A stretch of 64,000 nt of DNA, from contig CM065322.1 in the NCBI GenBank assembly GCA_033032175.1, positions 5,952,001-6,016,000 of the forward strand. The letters are read 5' to 3'. The translations under genes were made by a program, and so were the position numbers. Each line of letters begins with the position of its first letter. Position 1 is the stretch's first letter. The stretch comes from Saturnia japonica. Lineage: Eukaryota; Arthropoda; Insecta; Lepidoptera; Saturniidae. This document shows, one piece after another, positions 13,115-24,908 of the stretch. Below the pieces are notes generated by a model, which searched no databases, was not told the DNA's origin, and saw only the letters and a list, made by a program, of their open reading frames with translations.

Positions 13115-13146
13115 ACAAATACCCGATACCCTTTCTGGACACCTTG
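13115..13146 (-). repeat. Right terminal inverted repeat of the intact mariner
   Basis: Exact reverse complement of 11844-11875, followed by TA at 13147-13148. No mismatch was seen between the two ends, so the element has had little time to diverge. Confidence 0.95.
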
Positions 13147-13148
13147 TA

Positions 13149-13545
13149 GTAATAACAAGAACGTTGAAAGAAGGAGTTTTTGAGATAATTTGTCCGACAA
13201 AAAGGAACATGAAATGTGTCCTTTGATCGTGCGTTAGATCGCGGTAATTTTAAAGAAATGTGTTCCAGAAGTGGAGAGGAATCTATATGGTATTTAATTA
13301 TTTAATGTAAGAAGATTGCATCAAGATAGATTCTCCTATGTTTTAAGGATTGCATGTTATGCCTTGAATCACTTGTTTTATAGTTAATAAAATTATAACA
13401 AGTTCTATAATAGAGCGACTTTAAAAATCTGTTCTGTATATTCTCAATCCTGGCTATATGTACTTCATATTGTGGGTTCCAAAATACACTTGCAAACTCC
13501 AGTATACTGCAAACGTAGGTGAAATATAACTCTTAAAGTTTCTGC
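13149..13545 (-). pseudogene. LINE reverse transcriptase C-terminal remnant, upstream part
   Basis: Read on the minus strand, this translates to a degraded end of a non-LTR retrotransposon ORF2. The stretch SILEFASVFWNPQYEVHIAR followed by IENIQNRFLKSL is the characteristic region after the reverse transcriptase palm and thumb in Jockey/CR1-like insect LINEs. It continues through SLKHRRIYLDAIFLH, then a stop, then residues leading to CRTNYLKNSFFQRSCYYY at the mariner junction. At least two stops occur, so it is dead. The clade is uncertain. The downstream part lies at 11748-11841 on the other side of the inserted mariner. Confidence 0.75.
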
Positions 13546-13559
13546 TTTCTTAAAGGACA

Positions 13560-14290
13560 AGGACCACTAGTTTCAATAAATATAAACTGTGTAAAAATAA
13601 ACTCTAATGTGATACTTTGAATATATTAGATCATTTGCTCTGCCCCAGCTATTGCACCAGTGATCCCGCGTTATAACGAATGAATAATTTAATACGAATA
13701 AATGGTTGAAATGTTGAAAATTTCCGGGCCATATTTTAGCACTTGTTAGGAACTATGGTAATGAAAAGATTGATAAGTCGGTGACTGACTATGAGAAGGT
13801 AGAATGAAAATAATATATTAATTTAAATATAAGTTTTAAAACGAAATCAGGTAGGTAGTTATGTACGCACTTCTTTGCCATAACAAAACAAAAAGAACTC
13901 CAATATATTTATCGCACGTGCTAACAACATAATGAAGTTAGGCGTCAACGATAATAATTGATGGCTAACTTCATCATGTCGCACTTCCGCGCAACTCTCA
14001 ATTTCACCCTCTATTATACGTTCCAAAAGAAGTATGACTTCAAAAAGCGTGTAGGTCTGGTAACAAAGACATTTACTACATTCAGTAGAAATCGAAGACA
14101 GTTAAATCTCTTAACGCTTATAATAAATTTGATAACAATATTTCTTGAGAAATTCATAATCTCTACGTCTTAACTTTGTCGTACCATGAAGCTGAACATC
14201 GGGTCATTTAAGCGTAATGCGAAGAGATATTATGGATTTTCGATCTCTCGGTTAGCCATTATCTTTGAATTGTACTGTGCTTACCACCAG
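13560..14290. other. No gene seen
   Basis: Sequence upstream (minus-strand sense) of the LINE remnant. Further worn LINE sequence is possible, but none is readable. Confidence 0.5.
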
Positions 14291-14296
14291 GGACAG

Positions 14297-14452
14297 TATA
14301 GTCAATTTTCTGTTCTACTATTTAAAAAAATCTGTACCTTATTATTACAGTTACACTTTATTTCACAACAAATTTATAGTCAATTTTCTGTCCTACTATT
14401 TAAAAAAATCTGTACCTTATTATTACAGTTACACTTTATTTCACAACAAATT
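14297..14452. repeat. Two-copy 78-bp tandem repeat
   Basis: Unit 1 is 14297-14374 and unit 2 is 14375-14452. The two differ by one base (TTCTGTTCT against TTCTGTCCT). The length is a multiple of three, so the open frame here shows a repeated 26-residue peptide, but there is no sign that it is coding. Confidence 0.95.
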
Positions 14453-14459
14453 TTTAGTT

Positions 14460-15429
14460 AATTTTTAGTTGACTCCTCGCCTCAAATAATATAAAACTTA
14501 TAGTATATCATAATTTATTATGACAATCTTATCGCACGGTGACCTAATACAACCCGTACAGATTTTATTAAGCTTTCATTCATTAGAATGACTACCACAC
14601 AGAAAAACATAGTATTTCCGATAGTTTAATTGCAGTTCTTTGTAATTATATTGGATATTATCATTTATCAAGATTGTATTATTTTGTGGATTATAAAATA
14701 AGTTATTTATGCTCTAACTACTTCTATAAATTAAAAGTTTACCGGCCTCACTTATAAAAATCTATGAAAATTTAAACATGTCGATCAAAGTAATTCTCTT
14801 TGAGTAAATCATATAGAAAAAAACTAAGGTAAAGATAAGCATTGCTTATATTTAATCAACGTTTATAAGTAGGGCCCCTATATAAGTGCAGTAATTCGGA
14901 AATAGATTTAAATTAAAACGTTACTCGGCAACCAAACACTTGTCAATGGAACAGCCGAATTCCAATGTTGGCAACAAAAAATATCGCCAAACCGAAAAAA
15001 AGATATAAAACGATATAAAGTAAGAATGATTAAGTGGTATTAAGTTATAAGGAATGAGTAATCTTAGCTTTTCAAGTTAAAGCGATCGTGCGCAAACGTA
15101 ACACGTAGGTTATTAGTCCTCGGTACACACAACCGCTCTAATAAAGTTAATGAAGTTTCCCGTGGGAAAATACTCCCAACGTATATACAGTTCATATAAT
15201 AATTAAATCAATTTGTTATTTAATATAATTGTAAATAAGCTACTTCGTCAGCCTTTTCATTACATTGAATTATAGTATACCACAATAAAGGAGATAAATC
15301 ACGTAAATCAGATAAATAATATAAAAAATAGCTATTTCTCGCAGCTCTTCTCGAAATACAATTGTTATAACTATATATATGTATATGTAAAACAATTATT
15401 TTATTATATTGATATAATGATTAATATTT
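14460..15429. other. No gene seen
   Basis: AT-rich, no repeats or motifs that I can name. Confidence 0.55.
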
Positions 15430-15760
15430 ATAAATCGATATTAATATTTTTTTAATTCTGTCTGTACATGTAATTTTTTTCCTAATTTCGTGAAAGTCAT
15501 CTACAGTCTGTCTATTGTATTAAAAGACACTGATCTCAAAAATGCTGTTTAAAAAATCCTGTCTGATTGTACGTCCGGATTTAACTCAAAAACGGTTCGG
15601 CTGGGATCGTTATGAAACTTTGTACACAGGAAGTATAATTATGTCATTTTTCAATTAATATGATATAAGAATTGTCAATAATATAAGTAAAAATAAAATT
15701 GCCTGACAAAAATAATTACCGCGTAATAAATACGCGAGGTCTGCGAGCATCGTTAGGTTA
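15430..15760 (+). repeat. Dispersed repeat, copy 1 of a pair
   Basis: It shares TTCTGTCTGTACATGTAATT, a segment with ATTATGTCATTTTTCAATTA and AATTGTCAATAAT, with 16290-16575. A dispersed repeat end rather than a gene. Confidence 0.5.
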
Positions 15761-16289
15761 CCTACTAAATTAGATATCAATAATTTTATTTTAATTTGTA
15801 AATATTTCATTGTAATATTCATCAAGTACAAGTAAAAACGTAAAAACTACTTCAATTTTGAACTTAGTAGACGAGAGCCTTTGTTCTCCCCATTAAGTAC
15901 TGTTAGGCACAACGACTTCGTAAACGTATGTAAGTAATACATTGCGCTTGCGCATGCTGCCTGTCAATAATCACCTCTATTACAAAATAGTTTCACACAA
16001 TTACTAGATGTGTCAATAAAGTGATAAACAAATTATCATTTGTGTCAAAAGAGTTCAACGCAAGCTGAGAGTTTCTTGCATAATGTTGTTATGTTTACGA
16101 TTAGAATATTTATTCGTGACTATTGTTTGAATTCCAATGGCTGTATCAACTGTATAAAAATTATATGTATTGTATGTACATATATACATTTATTGTAATT
16201 ATTTTATTTCTTTTGATACATAAGTATAGTGTATTTTCAAATCGTGATCATGTTCTGAGTATTTTCAAATTTTAGATAAAAATTATTTA

Positions 16290-16575
16290 ATACTGTTAAT
16301 ATATTAAATCTGTAGTTCTGTCTGTACACGTATTTTTTTTTAATTATTTTATAAACATCCCACATAAAGGAATCACGAAATGATCATAAAAATGACATTA
16401 AAAAAATGTCTTGTTTAATCGATTTTTATGACATTATATACACAAGAAGCTTAACTCATTTCTCAATTAAAAGACTACAGTAATTGTCAATAAAATGAGT
16501 AAACAAAAATAAAATTACGATACGAAAATGACTGCCTAGTAAAAGCGTGTGAAGCTATAGGACACCGCTAGTATA
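16290..16575 (+). repeat. Dispersed repeat, copy 2 of a pair
   Basis: TTCTGTCTGTACACGTATTT begins the block and GGACACCGCTAGTATA ends it. The end resembles 5448-5472 (GAGACACCGCTAGTAA). Confidence 0.5.
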
Positions 16576-16579
16576 TAAA

Positions 16580-17022
16580 CAATCTATAATATTTACATTA
16601 TATAACCTCAAACAATTCCTCCTAAATAAAAAAATCCTCCGAAGTTCAGAAAATCTAAAGAAATAAACAGAAATCGCAGACAGCTGTTCAAAGATTCATG
16701 GAGAACGTACCGGCCACGTTTTCCACAGTTAAAAAAGAACAATGGTGTTCACTGATGCGCTAACGAACAGAGTTTTGTTTATTTTAGTCATGCTTAGGTC
16801 AGGATAAACTTGCTGAGTATGCGCCGGTAAGCCAACTGTACACTAATAGTTACACAATCATGAACTTAGCACTATAACTAATTTTATTATAACTTCGTCA
16901 AATAAAAAGTACAATACAAATATGTATAGCATTTTATTTGCATGTTAACGTTATTTTTAAATTTATCGGTCAGCCGCTTGTTATTAAGTTTCTACATTTT
17001 TTTTTGTATAATATTTACGTGA
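16580..17022. other. No gene seen
   Basis: Mixed AT-rich sequence. Nothing recognisable before the RTE-like tail. Confidence 0.5.
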
Positions 17023-17168
17023 CGGGGACGTTCTGAAGAAAGGACAGGTCAAGAGTACTCTAAACCGACGAGGACGCATGAAAAGATTGATGAATGTTGA
17101 AGAAGCCGAAGATGTATGCCAGGATCGTAGCAGGTGAAAGGACGTGGTCTCTGCCTACCCCGTTAAGA
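17023..17168 (+). pseudogene. RTE-like LINE ORF2, extreme C-terminal remnant
   Basis: The plus frame reads GQVKSTLNRRGRMKRLMNVE then EAEDVCQDRSR, a stop, and DVVSAYP. This is the typical tail of RTE-like insect LINEs. It is a short 3' fragment of a non-autonomous, dead copy. Confidence 0.65.
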
Positions 17169-17559
17169 AATAGCCATGATTTATATATAACTTACAATTT
17201 AATTTCGAAAAACATATTTCATTAAATACTATGTAAGTATATTTAACCCTTAAATGTAAAATTACATGTTATTAGATACATCAATTTATTTTTTAAGCTA
17301 ATCTTTTGCACCTTTTACATAATTTCTAATGAAAAAGAAATTAATACTAAAAAGCATTTTGAGAACAAGCTTTTATATAAAGCTCTATTAAGGAAAAAAT
17401 AAACCTTAAATTAAATCAAACCCATCAATTACACAATATATTATACATTACACAATTTATCTTCTATACCTACAATAAATAAAATTGAAGTGTCTGTTTG
17501 TAATGTCAAAATAACAGCTTTTTACTAAATGCATATGAAAGGATATACGATACCCATAT

Positions 17560-17880
17560 CAAAACACTAATTTTTTTTTCTCTGTCTGTCTGTCTGTTTG
17601 TTCTGGGCAATCTTAGAAACGGTTGTACCGAATTTGACGAGGCTTTCACTGGCAGATAGCTGATGTTACAACGAGTAACTAGGCTATTTTTATTTTAGAA
17701 AAATAATTAGGGTTCCGCGCGTTATTATGTATCAGTACGAGCGCTTAAATAGCTTAAACTGAGTAAACTGCAAATTTCATCTCAATCAATAACTGCTTCA
17801 AAATTCAGTTGCAAGATTTGAACTCGATCGTACATACGTACATACTTACATACATACAAACATTGCAAGCTAAATAAAAG
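17560..17880 (+). repeat. Dispersed repeat with (TGTC) and (TACA) runs
   Basis: A TCTGTCTGTCTGTCTGTTTG run starts it. AGAAACGGTTGTACCGAATT, GATGTTACAACGAGTAACT and AAAATTCAGTTGCAAGATTT follow, ending in TACA-rich sequence. Parts recur at 28925-29100 (GATGTTACAAGGAGTAACTT) and 1490-1550 (AAAATTCAGTTGCAAGATTT). Confidence 0.55.
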
Positions 17881-18575
17881 CTTGTAAAAAGATTATGGCT
17901 TGAAGTGTTAAAGAACAATTTCCCATTATTTTATTCTTACCAAGAGATCCGTTTTACTATTATTGCTATCAGAAGTTATTAAAATTAAAAGTATTCAGCT
18001 TGCATTAGACAAATAAAAAGATATAAAAAAACAATTAATAGTAAGCTACCTGATATTATCACAAAAATGAAAACATATTTTTTTGGACCTGCATTCTATA
18101 GTTTTAAAGGCACATGCTTTGTTTCTATTCGTCGTTTTGTAAATACTAGACAATAAAATTATTATCAACGTTATGTTTCAAAGGTCGTAGTACTCCGATA
18201 AATCTGCGAGCATCTGCACATTAAATCAAACCGTATAATATTAAGACAATAGGGGCGTTAACATACTTTTTTCCTTTCTCTTATGAAGTTATTGTTTCTG
18301 GAGAATTTAACTCGATAGACAAAACGGTTCCAATCAAATTTCACAAAGAGAATAACTTTAACTTTTCGATTAAATTATAATCATGATTTATTGAATAATT
18401 TGAAATAAATATGTTTTTAATGGAAAGTAAAATAAACTAAAGGTTACGACAACTCCGGATATTTTTATACGGCTTAAACTACTACAAAAATAGCCCGGAA
18501 TAATTAAATTTTGAGTTTAAACCGATATACAGTTTTCGTACAAACTAAAGTGGAAGCGTTATTATTTATAAAACA

Positions 18576-18945
18576 CTAGTTGTGCCCCACGGTTTCACCC
18601 GTGTCGATTTTATACGACAAACACCGCACCGCCGACGCACCCATGTAGTCTATCATAATTGTTCTTCCTGCAAGTACAAATTATTTTAAATTTTTCGTTA
18701 TCTCCTAAACTATGTGTCCAAATAGCATACTCTAAAGAGCAAAATTTAAGTACATAAAATTGTCCTTATGATGAAGTAACTTTTGTTTGTAAGGGTTAAT
18801 ATGCCATGTCTAAAAATAATGCTTATAAATTACTTTATAATTTTCAACAAATCTTTTTCACAAAATACCTTATCGTGGCTTATGTATAAAAGATATGCAT
18901 ATACTATCGTAACTTTTATTTATATGTACTAAAGATTAATATTAT
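18576..18945 (+). repeat. Dispersed repeat R640, copy a (5' part)
   Basis: Begins CTAGTTGTGCCCCACGGTTT, then CACCGCACCGCCGACGCACC and TTATCTCCTAAACTATGTGT. It shares long stretches with 22505-23138 and 53135-53385. Confidence 0.7.
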
Positions 18946-19437
18946 TGTATTATAACTGTTTCGCTTACTTAAGTGTATTCTCGATTATTTCCGCTTTTTA
19001 TTACATTTCCTCTTAAGCAAGTTTTCATTCAGAATAAAATTCTTATCGCTCCAGTTCATTTAAGTTGCGATAGAAATTCACATAGAAGTCGTGATACTTT
19101 TAAAATAATCACAGAAATATATCGTGATATGTATTGTAATACAAATCAAATTTGATTTGATTGAATAGAACTAGTAAATTTAATATAGGTAAGAACGTTG
19201 CGATATCAAAAGAAAATGATATAAAAATTGTAAATTTATTAAAAACATATTTAATGAAACTGCTTATTTTAAGGAAACAAAATATTAGAAATAGACCTTG
19301 CATTATTTAATCTCATTTTCGATACATTTGTCAGACATTATGCATACTATCATAGATACATGCTAAAATAAATACTCTTACGAATTTAGATTTGAAATTA
19401 CCCATTTAAAATGAATTTCTTTTCTTTTGCAACTTTT

Positions 19438-19765
19438 TAGCGGAAGGGACTTGGAGGATTCGAAGGAATGTCGAGCCAACAATCCCAGAGCCCAACATCA
19501 TCGGCGAAACAAAATCCCATCAGATTTGCTGGCTCGGCCACCTACTTCTGTAGGTCTGTAGGACCAGGAAGGATCGAGCAGCCAAAAGAGCATACAAATA
19601 CTTGGTACAAGTAACTGATCGTACAGCTCAGATGGCCCTGGCGTGACTCTCTAGAGGCGGATCTGTGTCAACTTCAAACCATAAACAGTAAGAAACTGCG
19701 CAGGATCGGGATAAGTGACGTGCTCTAGCTTCAGAGGCAGAGGACCTTTTTGGATGACTTAGCCA
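19438..19765 (+). pseudogene. RTE-like LINE ORF2 C-terminal remnant
   Basis: One frame gives WRIRRNVEPTIPEPNIIGET followed by KSHQICWLGHLLL and a stop. A shifted frame gives KDRAAKRAYKYLV, and another gives WPWRDSLEADLCQLQ. This order (IRWLGHL, AxRAYK, WRDxVxxDL) is the C-terminal signature of RTE-like reverse transcriptase genes. Frameshifts and stops show it is dead. Confidence 0.7.
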
Positions 19766-19769
19766 ATAT

Positions 19770-20870
19770 AGTTATTTTATTGATTTTTCGTTATACTAAT
19801 TCAAGAACCTGTGCAAGGTTCATCTTAAGAAGTACTACCGCTACAACTATATCTACCTCCAAAGCAACAATACTCGTGCTGCTGTCTTCAAGCCCAAAGA
19901 GAGTGATTGGTAGAACGCACTAGCACATTAGACGTTTCATCTCAATCTTCATGAATAGCAACCTACTATTGACTGATCTCAGTTAGGACTGCAGTTCTTT
20001 TTAAGCTTGGTTATAAATAAACAGCTTTAGATTGCAGTGATCAACCGACTATTTTGTGTGTATAGAGTCTGTTTGCTACTCCATACCATAAAATATGTAC
20101 TTGGATTTTAAATAGTGGTATAAGTGGTTGTAAGTATACAAACAAACTTTGAACCTGTAAAATTTACCAATGTGTCCATTACGCAAGAAATCATTGATAA
20201 TATTAAGAAAATATTTACCCAAATGTCTTTTGATATTGATATAAAACACTCTTCATTAAGTAATTAAATATGGTAAGTGGTTTTTCATTGCAAATCGAAT
20301 TTCTTTAATTAATTCCTCAGCTCCCTCGGATGGCGAATTCGCTAATTTCACGTAATTTCTGTTATGTAAAGGAGCCAAAGTGTTATTACGAACTAAAGAT
20401 AAATTTTAATTTTAATATTGCTTCGGTTTACTCGTCATAGTTTTAAAGCATGAACTCAGTAGTTATGATTCTAAGTAAGATTAAAAAAATGTTTAATTAA
20501 AGTAAAACTAAACTACATGTGTAGTTTCAACGATTGAATTTGAATTGATTGATATTGAAACTACATTGAGTTCGATTAAAGATAACGACCGAAACTCCTG
20601 TTGATAAAAGATCGGAAGCAAACGTTAATTTTTTTTGCTTATTTCAATACAAAATTACATATAAAGAAGATATCTCGAATACCTATTTGCTTAAAGAATT
20701 TTATAATAGCGCATACGTACAGTTTGTTAAAACGCTGTGATACAGTCTATAATGAGTATTAATTATAAATGTCATACCATCTATAAACTAACGAGCTTGA
20801 AATACCTTAGTTCCTATACATCTGAGTTTTTTAACATGATGTCGTTTGACACGTTTACTGAATTAATAGT
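19770..20870. other. No gene seen
   Basis: Sequence between the LINE remnant and the candidate promoter. A donor-like ATATGGTAAGTGG near 20270 is isolated. Confidence 0.5.
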
Positions 20871-20904
20871 ACGCATATAACGGCGCGGCGCGAGACTTGT
20901 CAGT
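20871..20904 (+). promoter_or_regulatory. Candidate TATA + initiator promoter, plus strand
   Basis: CATATAA (TATA at 20876) is followed by CGGCGCGGCGCGAG and TTGTCAGT, with the initiator A at 20902. The spacing is about 26 bases, slightly short for a TATA box. Confidence 0.35.
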
Positions 20905-21017
20905 TTACAATGTTTACATCACAATCATTATCTTCACAAACATTCTCACGGTCACGGAGAATTGCATTTTATTAAATATTTTATCTGAAGTAGTTGTATC
21001 TGATGTACAGTATACAG
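20902..21017 (+). other. Candidate non-coding first exon
   Basis: A stretch of 116 bases from the initiator to TACAG|GTGAGA, a near-consensus donor (GT at 21018). It includes a short upstream frame of 21 codons (ATG near 20910). No later exon was identified. Confidence 0.3.
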
Positions 21018-21179
21018 GTGAGATCGGTGAGACTCTAGCCAAACGCGAGCCTGTAACTAGAGGTTCTTCATGGTGAACAACTAAATTGCTTATTTAAAAA
21101 TACTTTGAATAGTTTCATTATATAGGATTTTAATACAATGTCTGAAATAGTATTAATAATAATAATACCAGTAGTTCTA

Positions 21180-21483
21180 CTGCTGGTCAAGAGCCTATTG
21201 TCGAAGGAATGCACGGGTTTAATCACCGCGCCACGTCAGCCAAAGACGTATTGCAATTTCAAACACCGGCAAATCCATTCTCTATTTTCTTCACAAAGGG
21301 TCAAACTACAAGAACATTTCTCAAGTGGTCAGATTTTCATGATGTTTTCCTTCATCGTCAGTCGTTACCAATTTGACTAACCAAATGTATGCAAATACCG
21401 AAAAACCCTTAGCACGTGCCGGTACTCAAACCTGCGGATATTGGATCAACATACCGCCAGTCTAGTCACTCGACCAACACAAT
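21180..21483 (-). repeat. tRNA-derived SINE, first type
   Basis: An inverse copy with GGTCGAGTGACTAGACTGGC at the head side and GCGCGGTGATTAAACCCGTG toward the tail. It resembles 8763-9005. The frame 21138-21380 overlaps it and is not a gene. Confidence 0.65.
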
Positions 21484-21489
21484 TCTATA

Positions 21490-22504
21490 CTTCACAGTAA
21501 GGCCTTTTCCACGAACTGTTCGTCTCTAAATGGCCTTACCGTATAATTTTGACTCCGTAGACCAGAAGGCATGGTTTTGTTATTGAAGGAGACGGATACA
21601 GTATAGTCCAATACTATCATTTATAGAATATCTGGGCGACCGAGCTGTGCTCGGTGCATTATAAAGAAAAACACCTATCTAGGTATACCTGGAATGTAAA
21701 ATATTATCTAAATACAAAGTTTTATCCAAATCGTTAGAGCCGTTTCCAAGAAACCAATTACATATATACTATATACAATAATTGCTCACTTAATATATTA
21801 TAATAAGATATAGTTCATTACAATATTGAGAACACTCGCCATGGCACAGATTTTATAATGAACTGATTCAGACTTGACCTCAATTGCACCTGATTAAAAA
21901 TGAAGATGAATTCGATGATGGTATGCGTTTGCTCTGTAAGTTTTCTGAAAAACAGCCCCAGTAACGAGTTCCACTACTAGGGATAAAATTCTGCTTTTAT
22001 TATACCACCTGTGAGTATCCGAGAAATGTGATGAAATATAAAACCCGCGTTCTTTATCATAATATCCGATGCGTATCTTAACAAACACAACTCGAATGTA
22101 TCTCCGGTAACAAATGCAGGTAGGTTGGCCATTAACCAAGTAAGTCCAGGACCATAATTGAGGTCGGGCGGTTTGACGCTCGGTTTATTATTAAGCATTA
22201 AATAAACTATTATCAAAATCATGTCCTTCTATGTATATTGCTACTCATGAAAAGGTCCCGTAGTTCCCGGACTATATTAGTATGTGGGTTAGCGCAACAT
22301 GAATAAAATTAAAATATACTTGTCTTGTAAATTATATTTTAGTTAATTATAGTTTATTAATAAATATTTCTAAATGTAATGTATAGATCGATTTTTTTTG
22401 TAGCTTTTAGCTACATGCTGTTAATATTTTTATAAATTATTTTATTTATGTGTTATCTGTGAGAAGTTGACGACTTGTTTTACACTCTATACTTGTAAAG
22501 TCGT
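21490..22504. other. No gene seen; short repeat pieces
   Basis: GGGCGACCGAGCTGTGCTCG near 21630 is a common lepidopteran repeat piece, with a worn relative near 31745 (CACCGAGTTATGCTCGG). Minus-strand frames of 81 residues at 21894-22222 overlap each other and have no support. Confidence 0.5.
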
Positions 22505-23138
22505 CCTCAGCACAATTATTAATTGTTAATTTTATACAATAAACACCGCAACGTCAACGCACCTGTGAAGTCTATCATAATTATTTTTCTTGTCGCAAGT
22601 ACAAATTATTTGAATTTTTTATTATCTCCTAAAGTATGTGCCAAAATAACATACTATAAATGAGCAAAACTTAACTTTATAACATTTTCTTCATGACGAA
22701 AAACCTTTTATCGTAATAATTAATATACCATGCCTAAAAATAATGTTCATATATCACTTTTTAATTTTTAACAATTGTTTGTTACAAAATAGCTTTTTGA
22801 GGCTTATGTATAGAAGATAGTCATATGCTATCGCGAACTTATTTTATATATTAAGGATCAGAATTTTCGTAGAAAATTGTATTTACGTATCATTAACCAT
22901 TACGACAGCGCAAGCGGATAAAGCAGCTCGGAAGGGCTTCCACCTCCGACTTAACAAAAATCAATATTTAAGGATTGCGGAGATTTGTAGCCTAATGTTA
23001 GATAGCCTATACTATTGGTCGTGAGTTGGCTATAATATACAAAAAGATTTTTTAGAATCCGACTGGGGTAGTTCCAGAGATGAGCGTGCTTATACAAACA
23101 AACAAAAAACTCTTCCGCTTTATTATATTAGAATAGAT
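22505..23138 (+). repeat. Dispersed repeat R640, copy b (near full length)
   Basis: It carries AACACCGCAACGTCAACGCA, the same TTATCTCCTAAAGTATGTG block as copy a, and a distal part ending AACTCTTCCGCTTTATTATA. The distal end is the inverse of the outer end of copy c. No coding motif was seen. Confidence 0.7.
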
Positions 23139-23154
23139 AGTATAGAAATACACA

Positions 23155-23385
23155 GACTGATCTCGGAACACGACATACTAAAAGGAAATCATACATGTCG
23201 CGATCCCTATCACCCCGTTATATTACTGTATATAAAATGAATGATCTCGGAACACGACATACCAAAAGAAAATTATATATGGGTTTATTATTATATGTAT
23301 GGTGGTCGCGATCCCTACCACCCCTCTATATTACTGCATAATCACTGACTGATCTCTAAACTCGGCAAACCAAATGAAAATCATA
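23155..23385 (+). repeat. Degenerate tandem repeat with GATCTCGGAACACGACATAC units
   Basis: The motif GATCTCGGAACACGACATAC occurs twice, with a third worn copy, spaced by about 90-120 bases. Between them lies GTCGCGATCCCTATCACCCC or a close variant. The inverse of the same motif is found at 53580-53720. Confidence 0.65.
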
Positions 23386-23399
23386 GATGCATTTATCAC

Positions 23400-23905
23400 T
23401 CTATTTGTATGTAAATCATCCCTTATTGTACCACCTTGCAAATTAATTTTTCAAAAACGCGAAACCCTTTTATTTCTTTCCTAAAAGCATAAATATGAAT
23501 TTTCATATCCCTAAATTGAGAAATAGTGGGTTCTTCATAAAAAATTTCATCCCCTATACGACCCCTTCATGTTTTATCTTTGCGCCATAAGGTACCCTAT
23601 GTCCTTTTCCAAAGTCCAATATATCTCTATTCATCAAAATTGATTTGATGGGTTCTTCGTACAAACCTTCATCCCCTATTTCACCCATTAAAGTTTTATT
23701 TTCACCACATAAGGTAGCCAATGAAGTCTTTCTCCAAAGTCCAACATATCTCTATAGGTACCAAAATTCATTAAAATTGGGTTCTTCATACGAACTTTCA
23801 CCCTCCATTTCACCCCTTTCAATTTTATTTCCAAACGTAGCCTATGTCCTTTCTCAAATTGGTTCAGCGGTCTAGGCGTGAAAATGCAACAGACGGGGCA
23901 GACAG
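23400..23905 (+). repeat. Degenerate ~115-bp tandem repeat
   Basis: GGGTTCTTCATA or GGGTTCTTCGTA, then TTTCATCCCCTATxxxACCC and TAAGGTAxCCxATG, repeat three times with drift. The end TTGGTTCAGCGGTCTAGGCG then ACAGACGGGGCAGACAG is a common lepidopteran repeat end. The 76-residue frame 23645-23875 shows the repeat in its peptide and is not a gene. Confidence 0.65.
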
Positions 23906-23909
23906 AATT

Positions 23910-24900
23910 ACTTTCGCATTTAAATGTTCGACATGATTTTTAAATTGATATAACTTTTTTATTTATGAACTTATTGAAGTAATACAAACACTAAATATTA
24001 AGTGAACCTTACCACAATACATTAGTGAAAACCCTTTCCAAATCGGTTAAGCCGTTTCTGAGATTAGCGCGCACAAACGTTGGCAAACAGACAAACAGAC
24101 AAAAATTCTAACAATCATTGTTTTGGGTTCTGATGCGTTGATAAAGGCCCCCAATAATAGTTTCATCAGTTCTCATATATCTTCTATGTACAGACATCGA
24201 TCAGTTACGTTTTTATTATATGTATAGATTATTATGACTAGTTGTTAAATAAATAAAATATTATATAGATACCTATTAAGATTATAACTATCTCATCACT
24301 TCTCTAAAGTATTAAGTGTTAGTCGTATTTTATTATATTTTTCGTCCACCCCAAAGTTGACTATCATAACCTTCTCATATTGTAGAAAGACTTATACCAA
24401 TCTGAATTATTATTTGGTGATATATTATATATATATTCGTTGTAGCTTCTATTCTGAACAACACAGCCAGTACATGTAGTCATTAAAACTTATTTATGGT
24501 CGGCGACTAAATTTTCCAGTGATATAACCTAACTATTAACATTATTATTGAATAAAAAGCTGTTTACATTAATATGAGGTATTACTAAGTGATTACAGAC
24601 GAAACGTGCACAAGGACTTCCTTGTCAGTATTGAAAGGGGGAAAACTGTTGTACCGCCCACACGGCGCCGGATAAATACTTCTTGTATACATGTACATGT
24701 ATAGTTAGTGCTTGTGAGCTATATAACGTCCTGAAAATTTAATCTTTATTCGGTTAATAGCGGGGTCATGTTATACATACTCCCAAGTGAAAATCGTCTT
24801 TGATATTATATTTGTTTGTAGACAGTCTATAATCAAATAACAATATGTCATATTTAATTGTGATTTTATAACATTACATAAAAAACAAGACCTTTTCTAA
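23910..24900. other. No gene seen
   Basis: TTTCCAAATCGGTTAAGCCG near 24037 and AACAGACAAACAGACAAAAA near 24085 belong to dispersed repeats. The rest is unassigned. Confidence 0.5.
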
Positions 24901-24908
24901 CAAAAAAG

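Larger units (their letters stand above)
11844..13146 (+). mobile_element. Complete mariner-like (DD41D) transposon
   Basis: A 1303-bp cut-and-paste transposon of the Tc1/mariner superfamily. Its ends are perfect inverted repeats of 32 bp (11844-11875 and 13115-13146) beginning CAAGGTGTCCAGAAAGGG, and it is flanked by TA on both sides (11842-11843 and 13147-13148), the usual target duplication of this superfamily. The interior holds one intact transposase gene with short untranslated flanks. Perfect ends plus an undamaged reading frame point to recent insertion and possible activity. It lies inside the 3' part of a minus-strand LINE. The family label DD41D comes from counting residues between catalytic positions; assignment to a named subfamily is not certain. 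Confidence 0.95.

Noticed and set aside
21894..22222. Two overlapping 81-residue minus-strand frames as a possible gene.
   Set aside because: Two different frames are open over the same DNA, neither has family features, and no splice or promoter signals fit.
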